A DNA stretch of 64,000 nucleotides from Escallonia rubra (GCA_033065855.1 JAVXUO010002905.1:310001-374000); one strand, 5' to 3'; numbered from the stretch's first letter, positions 38,146 through 51,179 are shown. Numbers and translations: made by a program. The notes: a model not told the origin generated them from the sequence alone.

Positions 38146-38798
38146 ATCTTGCCTAATGCCTCCCTCAAAATTTGACTTTAAAGAGTTTTTGTACAAATAT
38201 GGGGCATATCCTTGTGTTAGCCCTATGGTTGGATAACCTAGGCTTACATCTTGTTTTGATGATAACTACACATTAATTATGTTCTAATGTGTGCTTTGAG
38301 TGTATTCTTAGTAGGTATATACATGCACACTCATGAAGACACATTTGAGAAGTTGGATATATGGATTAAAGCCAAAGGAGATTAAAAGCCATAGTGGACA
38401 TGCTATGGAAGCTTCATCAAGTCCAATATCGAAGAGCAACAAAGAATGCATCGGCTAAGTTACTATCGATTATAATTGATCTTTCCTATTATGTAACTAG
38501 TCTTGGTTTGATACTTGGATTGATGACTATGACCTAAAAAGACCTTAGGACACCTTGTGCATTGCATGTGAGTTCATAACCATTCACACAAGTGCGGTTC
38601 TTGAAAATGAGTGAACTTTGGAGCTTACTCAGATTTTATCAAAAATATTTTTGATGCTAATCTTTTCATATCTTGATAAAACTTTTCATTAGCTTTCCAA
38701 CGCAAAAAACGGCACCTCAATCCGATTTTTCTAGAGAAAGTTATGCCCAAAATAGGAAAGGGGGTTCTGTGAGGCAGCAGATAGGCAGTAGGGTATTA

Positions 38799-38901
38799 CA
38801 GTCGACTGTAATTGAATACAGTCGACTGCATTGGTCAAAATTCAGTTCCAACGGCTATTTTCGAGGGATTACAGTCAACTGCATTGGGTTACAGTCGACT
38901 G
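38799..38901. repeat. Repeated CAGTCGACTG palindrome in LTR U3
   Basis: Exact copies at 38799-38808, 38819-38828 and 38892-38901 and a one-base variant (cagtcaactg) at 38872-38881. They lie just upstream of the LTR TATA box, where retrotransposon enhancers usually are. Confidence 0.8.
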
Positions 38902-38955
38902 CAATGGTAGTTTTGCCCATATTATGCCTCTAACGGCTATATTTGATCTCTTCTT

Positions 38956-38964
38956 TATATAAAT
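38956..38964 (+). promoter_or_regulatory. LTR TATA box
   Basis: TATATAAAT sits in the solo LTR about 55 bases after a cluster of cagtcgactg palindromes. Transcription would start roughly 30 bases downstream and run rightward. Confidence 0.5.
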
Positions 38965-39634
38965 GATTTGGGGCTTCATCATACATCATGGAAATCACAT
39001 TTTAAGCCTTCATTCATTAGAGAAACATCAAGGCTCATAGATTAAACTTTTCTCTCTTTATCTTCATGATTTTACATCATTAAAGAGAGCATCTTTGTGA
39101 GCAATTCTTTGATTGAGAGTGAGCATCCTTCAAGTCATCAATTCTCTCATCTCTTTATTGCACTAGAGCTTCATTTGTACTCATTTCCTTTCAAGAGGGT
39201 TTCTTTATACACATTTGATTTTTGTAAAAGGATTGTGATCAAGGCTTGGGTTTGTCAAGTCTTGGGTGAGCTTTGTGGATTCAAGGCTTGTGCTTGGTGT
39301 CGGGATATCACCAAGTGTTGTAAGGGTTTTGATCTTGACCCGGAAGAAGATTGTTGCTAGTGGATTCTAGTGCTCTTGTAAGGGACTTCCTTGAAGATGT
39401 GGATATAGGCTTGAGGGTATATCAAGCCGAACCATTTAAATATCATTGTCAAGTATCTCTAACTCAATCTCTTTACTTGTTGCTCTTTAATTGTTTGAGA
39501 TTGTTTAGTTAGCATCTTCATTGAAGTATTACTTGGTTTGTTTGAGATTTATGATTGTGCTTAGTTTAAATTTCCCATTATATTTCAAAAACCCTATTCA
39601 CCCCCTTCTAGGGTTGTTTATTGGTTTCACCTTG

Positions 39635-40419
39635 TACATATAAAGCTCTTACATTTTCTTTTTATTTTTTTTGTTTTGGTGTAGATTTTTGAATTTAGAT
39701 TTTTTGAAACTCTCTTATTATGATTATGTTGTTAATTCAACGGTGAAATTATACACTACTCTTGTGAGACACTACTGTCGAGTTACGTTTTATGGACGTA
39801 ATAAAGTTCTTAAACTTTACAAAAAGAATAAAAGAAGACCATTCCCGATTAATGAAGCTCCCAAATTCCAAATATCCAAAACATATCACAGGAATTGAAC
39901 TAATTCACTTACTTTTGACCAACTGCCTGCTCTGTCTACCCTCCCCCCCGGCCCGCCTTCCATAAATTCCAATCAACTTTTTCCAAAACCAAAAAAATAC
40001 CAATCAATTTATACTACTTTCTCGTACTAAGATTTGGCGGGAAATCCATCAAAAGTCCAATTGAAACCAAGTTTTGAGTCCATGCGTACGAGTTCCAGTG
40101 GCAATGTTCTTATTCTCTCTTGTCAGAAAGCAACCGCCGTTAGAGACAACGGCGAGTTTTGAACCGTAAAGAGAGACAGAAGAGCATTTTGCCGTTAACA
40201 TAAACAAAGCGGTCGGACATGCGTCCACTTAAATGTAACATAATCTTCTACGGCCAACTAGAGATTCCGATTCCGTATGCAGAGATAATGAAGGGTGGAC
40301 AATGCAATGAACACTCGCGGATCCACACAAATTCCCTGCAGCCTTGGTTGGCTGTCAACACGTGTGTAACCTGGTCGGACTAAACTCTCCTTCACAAACA
40401 ACCCTTCACTTTATGAAAA
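39635..40419. other. Intergenic, no gene seen
   Basis: Short ORFs only, without family resemblance. Confidence 0.4.
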
Positions 40420-40762
40420 CGAGATGTCTTGCACACGCATTGCGTGTGCGATTCTGTCATTACAAATTATGAGTAATGTATTTTGAGATAATCTGCTTAC
40501 CTACTGTCGCTTACAAATGCAATTGATAGATTGTAATTTGAATTTTCTTCAGATTTGTTGAGGGAAAAGGGGAAATGCAGAAGAAAATGTAAAAAAAAAA
40601 AATGGGTAGTTATCTACGGAAAGTGGGTGTTTGTAACTAATAGTTTTATGGAGAGTGGGTAGTTATATTTTACAATTGTGTCCTCATAATGGACACGTGT
40701 CAGCACCGGAGTCACTCTCAGTATAACAACAAAAATAAACTTCTCATTATATATAATATAGA
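40420..40762 (-). mobile_element. Short non-autonomous Helitron
   Basis: On the minus strand the 5' end reads A|TCTATATTATATATAATG and the 3' end carries the hairpin gcacacgcaatgcgtgtgc, 11 bases before CTCG|T. The terminal tetranucleotide differs by one base from the usual CTAG. The 343-bp interior contains gacacgtgtccattatgagg and has no ORF. There is no target duplication, as expected. Confidence 0.5.
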
Positions 40763-42912
40763 TATAAATATATATAGATCGATATATAGATAGCGTTTAA
40801 AATATTATATTCCATTAATAAAGGTTACAGATTCGGTCAAAAGGAAGACTTATATAATTTTTTTTCCTTCACAACTTATTCAGGCTGTGAGTTTTTCCAA
40901 ATAGAGGAAATAAAAGAAAAAATGACTTATTTCCTCACTTTTGTCTAGTTTGTCAGTTTTTTTGTAGGAGGAAAGTTTGTACAATATCTTTTCTCTAAAA
41001 GAAGATGAAAGGGACAAATTTTTGGAGTTACTTCTCTCGAATCTATCTTCTCAAAGTTGGGAATAAATTGAGAGAAGGAAACTCTTATAAGTAATATTTC
41101 ATAATATTTATATTACCCTTGAGATAATGAAAGTTAATTTTTTTAATAACTTTTAAGTACTACGATTTCAATACAAAAACTTACCCATTCACTTACAAAC
41201 AAGAACTTAGTATGACGTACTTGGTGAAAACTTTGTTTTGTTTTGTTTTTCCGTTGGAATCATGTTAAAAATCATGATTTTTATGGTCTTTGTTACAACA
41301 ATGAAAATGTGACTTGAGAATATATTTCTAATGTGGTGTCTTTTTTTTCCCCAACTAAACTAAAAAACAATAGATATAAATGATACTTTCTTTTCTCTCT
41401 TAAATAACATGAAGGAAAATTGTCTTCTCTTTTTTTTTTCGTTCTTTCATCTCAAAATTTAAAAACTAGCTATTCAGGTTTTGGATGGTGTTTGAGACCC
41501 GTTTGCAATATGTGATATTGAACAAGGACTGGTAGTTGGTTGTTGTGGAGGCAGGAGACATAGGTACTTTTTTTTTTATGTGGTGGTTTGCTAAGAGTGG
41601 CAATTAGACACGAATTTAGACCTGGAGCCTAATGTTGCTTGAAGGATCTGAATGCGGGAGAGTTTCCCTCGTATTGTAGAACGTCGTTATTAATAACCAC
41701 TTAATCAAAACCAACACACCACCACCACCAAGACCCATTGCTGCTGCCATATATCGTGGGCACTTAAAATACCAAGGTGTCATCCGTTAAAGATGCAGTT
41801 GTAAGTCAAACCCATATATGATTCTATTGTCTTGCCGATGGTGGTGGATGTCGATGTTCATTGACAATAACGACTTTTAATGGTGGTTGATGGATGTGGC
41901 TGATGGTGTTATCTGGTTCTCAAGAAGCTACTAGGGGTTGTTAAAGGTGGTGGTGGATGTGGAGGAAGACGACGATGAGGGTGGTGGAAACAATCTTTGA
42001 GTTGGAAGATGAAGAAAATATGATTTTTTTAATGGGGAAAATTTGAGAAATTATGGTCGACGATGTAGGGATGAGAATCGGAGGTGTTGGTTTCATACAT
42101 TTATAGTTGGATGGTGTTTACGAGTTAGAATATGTGGGACTTGGTGGCGTGTTGTTGTGGGGTTGAATGAGGATGTGACGTGGTAGTTTGGTAGTGATGA
42201 GAGGGCTTTTTCGTATCGACAATTTTGCCACCAAGATTGTATTGTCTGATAGGTTTAATCAAATAATGGACTCACTAAAGTTGATAAAATAGTTCGAGGT
42301 ATTGATTTGATACATTTGATAATTACGTACTCGAGCTGGATTAGATGTATACTTTAGGAGACAGATTTAGGATTAGCACTTTAATTTATAGAATTGAGTT
42401 CATATTTACAGAAATGATGTTTATATTGTACTAGTGAATTAGCTCCATCCACGTTTGTTACCAAAGTATCAACTTTCGTAAATCTTAAAGCAACTTTGGG
42501 ACTTTCTCTCCAAAATTTCTCTATTTTCTCTAAACAACCTAACCATAGCCCATTCCCTTCTCCAGCTTTCATGGCTGTGGGGATGGAAGGGTAGGCTCCC
42601 TCAGTGCTCCTTCTCGTCTTCGTCGTGTTCCTTGCACCCTCTCCCCTCCCCCTTTTGACACCCTACCTTTGCCAATTCCCAACACTCACCACCACCTTCA
42701 TCCTCCATCTGATCTCCACTATTCCCCTATATCCATCAACCACACAGTTATTCCATCATTTTCGCTACTCACAGATCGAAGAGGTTTTGTTATATCCATT
42801 GTTATCTCCAGACTTTTGATTTGGGTGGTTTGGTTAGAAATTTCTTATGCGGGTGCGAAATGGTGGGTTGTGGCTTGAAGTTGTCGGATCTACTAGAGTT
42901 GGAGGATGCACA
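40763..42912. other. Intergenic, no gene seen
   Basis: AT-rich with G-rich patches (about 41870-42000, ggtggtggatgtgg). Short ORFs only. Confidence 0.4.
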
Positions 42913-43907
42913 TAGACCTGGCAAACAACTATACTCGGGCAGGTACGGGTAATATCTCGCTGAGTTCGGGTAGAAAATACCCGGATTTTTTTTCAGGTAG
43001 CTTTTTTCTATACCCATACCCTACATGCGCGGACTGAGTAAATTCAATTTTTTTTTTGTACACATTTTTTTGATAATTAGATTAAACAAAATTCCTTTTT
43101 TTTCTTTTTTTTCTTCCCTTGCACATTTCTTGTTGTTAAAAGTATTTATAATTTCACAAAACTCCAAAAAAAAAAGGAAAAAATGCTCATAATAATAACC
43201 ACGCAAATAACAAGGCACCTGATATGCTAATCATTACCAACAACTCAACAAAATGACTCAAGAATGGATAAAGCCACTAATCTGAAAATAAATTAAACGT
43301 TACATCGCATTTTGATCACATCACATTAAAAAAAATGGTGTTATCGAACAACAAAAATTTGGGATGACGGAGATGAAACGACTGTAGATCTGTCAATGAC
43401 GGATTGAAAGAGAGGTTCTCAGTCATCTATCTGTGGGGCTGTGGAGGCATGAAGGCGTCAGGACCGTCGACTATTGACGGTGGAGACGTCATGGCAGTAG
43501 ATCTGTGAGAGATAGAGAGGCAGCAATGGAGGCGTAAGGGCTGTCGATCTGCGGTTGTTCTGTTAATGTGAGAGGGAGAGAGGGGGGGGGGGAGGTGGAG
43601 ACGTCGACGTTGGTTGGTGGTTTTCTTATGAATGAGGGTGAGAGAGAGGGGGAGAAGGAGGAAGGGAGGCGACAAAGACTTGAGAAGAGAGGATAATGAA
43701 AAATGGATAACAAAGCGTCAAAACCCCTAAAGCATCATATATATAGCCCAAAACCCAAGTAACCCGTACCCAGACCAGACTGAACCGAGATTTACGAGTC
43801 TGGGTACGGGTAATATTTTAGCACGTATAGTTTTCTTTTACTCGTACCTGCGTTCTTTCAATGGGGCGGGTATACCCACGGGTTCGGGTATTTATTTGCC
43901 AGTGCTA
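42913..43907. mobile_element. Non-autonomous hAT element (995 bp)
   Basis: The left terminus tagacctggcaaacaa and the right terminus in reverse complement tagcactggcaaataa are inverted. The perfect 8-bp duplication gatgcaca flanks them (42905-42912 and 43908-43915). Subterminal motifs of the cgggtacgggtaatat / ctcgggcaggtacgg kind occur at both ends. The GA-rich centre resembles that of the element at 37222-38145. Non-coding. Confidence 0.85.
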
Positions 43908-43915
43908 GATGCACA

Positions 43916-45430
43916 CTTTTTTCGAGCTGTGGATCACTTCAATCCGGCCTTGGGAGGATCCCCTCCACCTTCCATGGCTCTGATGTTGACTGCCATAATA
44001 ATGTTACCATTCTACGAGCCTAAGGCTCTCACCACTCTTTTAGTATGAGCTATGGATCCGATACAAATCCTTACATCATCCAGATTTGGCTATCCCTTAA
44101 TTTGGTACTCCTAAATATGAGTAGCCCCTATGTTTCCTTGCTTTCCTCTATGGCCGTGTTGGCCCTTTTCGTGACCATCCATTAGGATATGCTTTTCTCT
44201 ATTTTTCTAGTGATGCCCATTCTTGTATTGCCTTTAGGCTGTAATGGCTAATTTTAGTTGATGCAACTTGCTCAGAAAAAAAGTATCAACTTCTTCATAT
44301 AGAGTTTGACTAAGCAAATGAACAAGAATATCATTTTGTTCTTAATAACACCTTAATTATGCCAGTGGTATGAGTAAATATTTCATGACCTCAATCATCT
44401 AGGAGAGTGTGATAAAGATGGTTAATGTAATATAAGGAAGGACATGCGAAGCAAAAAACTATTATGCAATATATTCAACAGTCGTAGATGTCGGGACTAT
44501 TAACATTGGACCACATACTACTATAATTATGGAGTAAAAAAAAACTATCGAGGTGGCCGAAGAATAACTAAGATAAATGTTCAGTGACAAAAATATTTTG
44601 AACGAATTTGGTTGAATAATACAACTAAAATAAAATTTTAAAGGCGAGAGCGAGTTCACTCATTTCTTGCCAAGTCAAGCATGCTTATAAGAGTTTTGTT
44701 TGTGTACAAAGCCAAAGGCATCCGATGTGAATCTGATAAAGATTACACGAGATTAACGCTTGTCTTAATGTAAACACACAACGTTTGTTAAAGCAGTGTA
44801 CCGTTTTAAAAATAATTGATGCAATTGGTTTTAAACATTTATTGCTCTTACAAACGCCGAAACCGAAACCGAACAAAACATAAAACAATTAATAAAAACG
44901 AAAACTTGTAAAATCATGTAGCTGTATAATAAGATGTGTAGTTGTACTGAAGGATCTTGGCTAACACAACACAAGATGGGCAATGTAGGAGTGACACTAC
45001 TTACACCACCTTTCTGTGTTGCTTTTAATGAAACTTTTTTTTCTTCTTCCAGTAAATGAAAATTTGAAATTCAAACAATCATGTGAAGGACAAACTGCAT
45101 GCAGTGGAGATGGATTGGATAGGACAAGAGGCCAGGGCAAATCATTCTAGGTGGAGGTGGAGTGTAACTCTGTAACTGCAATCATTTTGTTGCCTTTCAC
45201 TAATTTAAAAAAAAAAAAACCCATTTTAATTCACAGTTTCAAAAACTCCTATAATGACAGGTGGCTTGGTAGGTTGCACAGGAGGACAAAATTGTCTGCA
45301 ACCACCAAGGCCTAGATTTGCATAAATTAAGGCTTTCCCTGTGCACCCAAAAGAGAGCCCATGAAAATCCATTTGAATTTTGAAGTGTACCAAGTCCCCT
45401 CTCTTTCCCTGGCTGAGAAACCTTAATAAA
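43916..45430. other. Intergenic, no gene seen
   Basis: About 43916-44270 continues the sequence broken by the hAT insertion; a stop-rich plus-strand reading suggests an old repeat, but no family is recognised. The last part should contain the promoter of the gene at 45747. Confidence 0.35.
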
Positions 45431-45433
45431 AGC

Positions 45434-45462
45434 AAGCCAAGCCTAGCCTAGCCTAGCCTAGC
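45434..45462. repeat. (TAGCC)n pentanucleotide repeat
   Basis: Four to five units of tagcc lie in the presumed promoter/5' UTR about 290 bases before the start codon of the next gene. A TATA-like ttaataaaag precedes it at about 45423. Confidence 0.85.
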
Positions 45463-45746
45463 CTGTCTTCAACATTCTCCCACTCCCCTCTTTTCATTTC
45501 TGCCCTTTTCTCTTCCCCCGCCCCCACTGCTCCCCACCCTCCCCTCTGCTGCAAGCACAGATGAGAAAAGAAGAGAAAAGAAAATAAAAGGTCACCTCGG
45601 GGAGTCATTATTAAATCTTCTACAACCAGCAACCAAACCCACAAGCACGGACACTCACATCCATCACAGACACACCCCCCCATCAAGAGTTTCAAACGAA
45701 GCCCACAAATCTTCCCTCCCTCTGGGTCTCCCTACTTTTTAGCACC

Positions 45747-47775
45747 ATGGCTGTTACTTCCGCCGACGGCGGGTTTTGGCTCCCGGCCGACTTCCTCACT
45801 GACGGTGACATGGGTACGAACAAGGAGAACTTCAACAGAAATGGTTTGCCCAGTGAGTTTTCGTACGGGTTTGGCCCGTTCAGCTCGTCCTCGCTGGTCG
45901 AATCGTTCTTTGGCTCGGCCGGGTCTGAGAGCGACGAGGACGACTTGCTCACCGGGTTAGCTCGCCAGCTTGCACGCTCAACTCTCTGCGCTCCCCAAAA
46001 GCTCGAGGTTCGCGTTGTTTTGCCTTTTGCCAGTTTCATTATTTCGTCGCTGATTTGGTTATTTTCACTCTTTTTGGTTGCTGATTCTGGTGTCTAATTT
46101 GGCTATTAGAAAACTTGGGGCTTCTCCGGTTCACCGCAATCGACGCTGAGCACGGCCGGTAGCTGGTCAAATCGGAGCGCGGTGTCTAGCAATGGAAGCC
46201 CCAACGGGCCTTCTCAGTTTCCTTCTCCCCCAACGACGCCGCTGGGGGGGATGAATGATTCTTGGGACCTGATATATGCAGCTGCAGGGCAAGTGGCGAG
46301 GATGAAATTGAACAGCGAGGGACTCTCCAAGAGCAGGGGACGAGTCAACCCACCCCCAAGTCTGACTCAGTATGACCGGTCCCCCAACTTTGGGGTCTCT
46401 ACTAACCAGTGTCTACCTCACACTGTAAGTGGTCTCATTATGTACGGATTCGTTGCAGTTTTCAAGTTAAGTTGTGGTATGACTTGAGTTCCGTAACTTT
46501 TGTTTAAATTTTGGGGTGTTTTTTGCAGTTTCAGAAGCAAGAATGTTCTATTTGGGGAAATGAGGGGCGTTTTTCTCAGCAATTAGGCCTTCAGAACAGA
46601 GATATGAGCGGTGGGTGTGGTAGACGGCAACTGGCTTTGGCCCAATCTGCATGGCCACCGCTGCAAGTTCATCAGCACCAGAATCAGGCCCAGCTCCGGG
46701 GTGGGTTAGGGGTGAGAACTGGTTTTAACGGTGGATCTGGTGGTGTGAAGAGGGAGTGCGCAGGCACTGGGGTGTTTTTGCCTCGCCGATATGATAACCC
46801 CACAGAATCTCGCAAGAAACAAGGTACTTTGGATAGATTATGATGTCTGTTTCTTAATTTTCGGTTATGTTCGGCTTTAGCTCGTGTCTGGCTCTGGCCT
46901 GAGAAAATCTTTAACGGAAGAGAAAAATGGTCTTTCTTTAACCTAGTTTGGAGTAATCTTGTTACGTCGGTTTCTGGGCCCCAAATTTACCGCTGAATCG
47001 AAGTCTAAGATATTAATATTCAGCTTTCCCATCTCCAGCTGTTTTCTCAGGCACCAAACAGTGAGCTGGTTTCCGTTATGCACTGATATGGCTCCCCATG
47101 TTTGGGATCCCCAGTTTCTTTAACTGAACGAAAACTTTTTGTGTGGGGTCGAAGTTGGACCAAATCTTTGCTTGGCCTTTTTGGATCTAATCACGGGATT
47201 AACCATGAATCCATGATTAGTTTTCATAGAATTGCTAATGTGGGCAGTGAGCTGTGAGCCTTGATGCATTGTTAAGGTTGCTCTTGAAGTTATGATTTCA
47301 ATGTGATAAATCAACTGTTTCGGAAAGAGTAGGGATTAGGCTGCCTACATCAATCTTTCTGTAGCTGTTCTGGTTTTAATTCTGGGTATCTGTTCTTAAT
47401 CTCCAGAAGCAGCTTGTTCACCTGCTCTCCTTCCGGCAAGGGTGGTTCAGTCCCTGAACAAGAACTTGGACATGAGTCACATGACTGCACCTGCTCGTCC
47501 TCAGGCTCAGCCGGCTCGGCCCCATTACAGCGGCACCTTCATCCCAGACTATGGTATATTTAAATTGCTGCTTTCAACCCCATCACCCACTTTCCAATTC
47601 TTGGCATCACAAAGTCCTTGTGTATGCCATTGTTGCTTACTTGACTTAATATGCAGATTTGTTAATTGCTCGGAGGAATGCATTATTGGCGCAACAACAG
47701 AGACGACGTGTAAGCCCAGTCCTAGAAGGGGCAATGAGTCACGAAATACGCCTGCCTCAGGAATGGACATACTGA
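45747..47775 (+). CDS. Conserved plant-specific protein of unknown function, 5 exons, 378 aa
   Basis: Exons: 45747-46007, 46110-46424, 46529-46823, 47407-47553, 47657-47775; GT-AG introns with phases 0, 0, 1, 1 that join cleanly. It begins MAVTSADGGFWLPADFLTDG and ends HEIRLPQEWTY. Middle blocks are ESFFGSAGSESDEDDLLTGL (acidic, about residues 50-70), SPPTTPLGG, WDLIYAAAGQVARMKLN, Gln/Gly-rich linkers and DLLIARRNALLAQQQRRR near the C terminus. It looks mostly disordered, with short conserved motifs and no transmembrane or enzymatic domain. I recall related Arabidopsis proteins, one carrying a 'TIP41-like' label, but I see no reason for that function here. The basic LLAQQQRRR stretch and acidic patch could suit a nuclear protein; this is a guess. 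The start codon fits the family. Confidence 0.85.
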
Positions 47776-50325
47776 TGCAATCATTGGAAAAAAGTGCTGA
47801 TTTTCGTTGTGGAGGGTAGGAAGGTAGATACAAGGGAAGGTAGAAAGTAGCAATAGAGAAATGGTAATTGGTTTCCTGGGGAATCCATTCAAGCAAGTGT
47901 AGTTATGTTTATCAGTGAAGAACAATAAGAGATCTATGTCTTTCTTCTCTTCTTTTTTAAAATCTGGGTGGAGATCTGCATCTGATATGGCCTCTACCTT
48001 AATGTTTGACAAAAGGGAAAAGGAGGTGCCATTAGGCTTAGATTTGGTTGTAGTAATAAATATAAGTATCTTCTAGGTTGATTTTGAAGGATGGATGGGG
48101 GGTCTGGTCTCTTTTGAGGTGGAGGAGATATCCAATCTCCAAAGCCTGCTTCTCCTCGTGTAATCCCTTGGCAAGTATATATTGAATAAGAAATGCTAAT
48201 TGTGTTCCTTCAATTGTGCTGCTCCTAGTCCTACATTCCTTCTCATCCCCATTGCATGATTTTGTCCTCAAAAGTTGTGCAGTCTGGAATGATATCAAAG
48301 CTGGTGTCTCCCCTTTCATTTTCCCTCAAAGAGATACGATGCAAGATTTCTTTGAATAAGATATGAGAGGTAGTTCAAGTACTTATCATTGAAAAAGTAC
48401 TTGAACCAATAGGGATTAGTAGCAGCAAAATAAAAAGTATGCATGTCAATTATTGCCAGTGTTGACAAGTTTGCTAGGAGTGTGTTTGGTGGAGGAAGTA
48501 TTTCAACTGGGAATTTTAATTTGATTGTGAGACTTGAAATTATTTTGAGTGAAATAGCAAGAGAACTTTTGAAATTGTAAAAAGGATTTAGGAGGTCAAA
48601 ATATTCGGTTGAAATAATTAATTTAAATTACTTTTTGGGCAGATTTACGAGAGACCAGTACCTTCCGCAATTCAAGACTTTTTCTTTACGACAACATCTT
48701 TTTACTTTTTCAATCATTTATTATTCTCTTATTATTATTTTTTTAATTTCAGCCATGTAATTTTTTTTTTATCATTTTTTAAAACTCATCTGTAAAAGTT
48801 GTTAACCACAAAATTCTAAAATCAAGAGTTTTTAAAACCATTTAACATTTTAAAATTCTTCATCCAATCACATTCTAATTACCAATGCATCTGTCACGGT
48901 CCTATGCTACGATGACAAATTAACTAATTTATTAACGTATATGCTCGCGTTACTACGTTGACGACCGAGACTTGTAATTTGTTTGGTTAAAGTAAAAAAG
49001 GCAAAAAGTGAGAGGTGGTAGCTTCGGCGTGAAGGAGGGCCTGGGTGTAGTGTGGTGCGTACGGCGTCAAATTAATCGGGGCCCCAAGGATTGCGATGAT
49101 TTGGGCTCCTGTTTTGAAACGGTTCCCACCGTTAATGTTTGAGTTGAGCTCCCCCCCCCCCCCCCCCCCTGGTTCTTTTCAGTTTTCAAAAGTAAACAAG
49201 GCTTGAGTGTGACATTTCTTTTCTGGTGGTTGTGATATGCTGTTGCTTTCATCTTGCTGACTTGTTCAATCCAATTCAATCCAATCTCCCCCTTTTTTTT
49301 TCAAGTAAAAGTTCATCCAGAGCCTTTGCAAAGAAGGAAGACAGTTAGTGCCTTGGCCTCCTCCCTCAGTTTACAAAAACAAAAATGGTGGGTGGTCTGA
49401 CATCAATTGTCATGACCATTTAGCGTGGCTCATTGTTTAATCGTTCGTCCAAAACCACACGATATTTATTTACTTAGATTGTCTGGATTTGTCGTTCGGA
49501 ACTATGCAACATTTACTCGTTATTGTAACTCACTAACCATACACATTTGCCGACGATAACCCGTTCAAAAGATTGTGCTGCGTCTGATGCAAATTTCACA
49601 AGTTCCCTCGGGGAGATCGGTGTAGGGTCTTTTGGCATCATGGTCTTTTCAGGGTGTAATTTTGCAGTTTTTTCCTTTTTAAATAGACTATTTGTCGACT
49701 CAAGTAACTTGTTCACGAGTTCATGCCACCCTTTCATAGGATGATAGGACATAGCGCGTTGTGCATCTTGTAAACGAAAATTCTACGAACTAGAGATGGA
49801 GTTGCCACCACAACTATATATGAAGGTTTAATTAAGAGCAAAAGTAGCGTGACAGTGAGAGAGAGAAAAATGGAGAGTCGGTGCGAATTGGTTTGCCATT
49901 AAATGGCCAAAGACTGGAGGGGTCTTCTTATGCTATCACACTTTTAAGGATAAGAATCTTCTCCTGTAGCAGTTTTAAATAGTAGAAGATTGCCATTAAA
50001 ATTATTTGTTGCAGATGTTAAAATTAAGCTATAATCTTTTGTTTTTAAAACGCATTTAGCGACATTTTTCTGCAAACTAAAATAGAGGATCCCGGCTTTA
50101 CTTTTAAGATACAAATTAGTAATCATTTACCTGCTTTTTCATGGCCTCACTCATCGCTTGCTTTAGACGTTTCATTGTGTTGTATTCTAAGTGCTGACAT
50201 GCTTAATCATTGTTGCTCTTTTGGATTATTTAATGGACAGCAGTAATTACCTGGAAAATAAAAGGCAACAGCGTGCAAGATGTTAATTTTTACAAAATCT
50301 TGCAAACTTAAACGCCAAATCTAAG
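47776..50325. other. 3' UTR and intergenic sequence; C19 tract
   Basis: The 3' UTR of the preceding gene probably covers the first few hundred bases. A run of 19 C lies at 49151-49169. A minus-strand ORF of 79 codons at 49513-49752 has protein-like composition but no recognised family. Confidence 0.4.
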
Positions 50326-50898
50326 GCTAGGTTTGACAAAAAAATTTTCCTCTTTTTTTTTTTTTTAGTTTTTAAAAACTGAAAAAAAAGGAGCGTTTGG
50401 TAACCATTTTTTTTTTCAGTTTAAAAACCAGTTTTTAAACTGAAGAGTAAAAAAAAAAAACTCCAGAAATTGGTTTTTTTTTCTTAGACCACCACCACCA
50501 CCCTCCCACCGCCGGCAGCCACCTCAGGCGACCACCGCCGGCAGCCACCTCCGGCCGCCGGCGACCACCTCCGGCCGCCGGCGACCACCTCCGGCCGCCG
50601 GCAAACACCTCCGGCCGCCGGTGACCACCGCCGGAGACTGCCAGCTGCCACCTCCGGCCGCCGGCGACCACCGGCAGCCACCTCCGGCCGCCGGCCACCA
50701 CCACCGCCACCGCAAACCACCAAAAAAAAAAAAGTCAAAATAAAAAGGGTTACCAAACACCAAAAAAAAAAAACCTCAAAAAAAAAAAGGGTTATCAAAC
50801 ACCCACTTGTTTTTATATAAAAAAAAAATTTAAGCTGCTCTTTAAAAAACTGCTCTTTAAAAACTGAAAACCAAATTTTTTTTTTTGTCAAACGAACC
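50326..50898. mobile_element. Non-autonomous GC-cored transposable element, copy C
   Basis: The left end gctaggtttgacaaaaaaat pairs with the right end, whose reverse complement is ggttcgtttgacaaaaaaaa. The duplicated ctaag flanks it (50321-50325, 50899-50903). AT-rich arms with cagtttttaaaaactg repeats surround a core of ccaccgccggcagccac and ctccggccgccgg units (50490-50715). Minus-strand ORFs of Arg/Pro/Gly repeats arise from this minisatellite. It is a close relative of copy D inside the hAT element. Confidence 0.75.
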
Positions 50899-51059
50899 CT
50901 AAGTCAATTACTTATGCCCACCCACATTGTTTCGCTTCAGAGTTGTCATCTCATTTTCATTTGCGGGAAAATACATGAAAAACAACCTACAATTAACTCA
51001 GTGTAAACTCAATAAAGCAAACTAGTAGTAGTATATATAATAGTCGACTAGAACAAAGT

Positions 51060-51170
51060 CAGTTCACTAATGAAATCTGTGTCCTGTGTAACCAACATTT
51101 CAGAAAGCTTGAACCATCTTGTCTTTAGTTGCCCCTTTATTTTTGATGCATGGAAGCAAGTTATTTCACC
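51060..51170 (+). pseudogene. LINE remnant (zf-RVT domain)
   Basis: The plus strand encodes ESLNHLVFSCPFIFDAWKQV. This matches the zinc-binding domain found at the C terminus of plant LINE reverse transcriptases (Cys...His-Leu-x-x-x-Cys pattern). One upstream cysteine is present (SCVTN). Nothing else of the element is intact nearby. Confidence 0.5.
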
Positions 51171-51179
51171 CAATGGCTC

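Larger units (their letters stand above)
38215..39629. mobile_element. Solo LTR of a retrotransposon (1415 bp)
   Basis: It begins TGTTAG, ends TTTCA, and is flanked by the perfect 5-bp duplication ccttg (38210-38214 and 39630-39634), as left by integrase. The 3' part has the cacccccttctagggttg block common near the end of plant copia-type LTRs. There is no internal gag-pol and no second LTR, so recombination between two LTRs is the simplest origin. The copia assignment is by resemblance only. Confidence 0.8.

Noticed and set aside
50435..50891. Arg/Pro/Gly-repeat ORFs (also 58330-58669)
   Set aside because: They come from the CCGCCGG minisatellite core of elements C and D; all frames stay open for the same reason.
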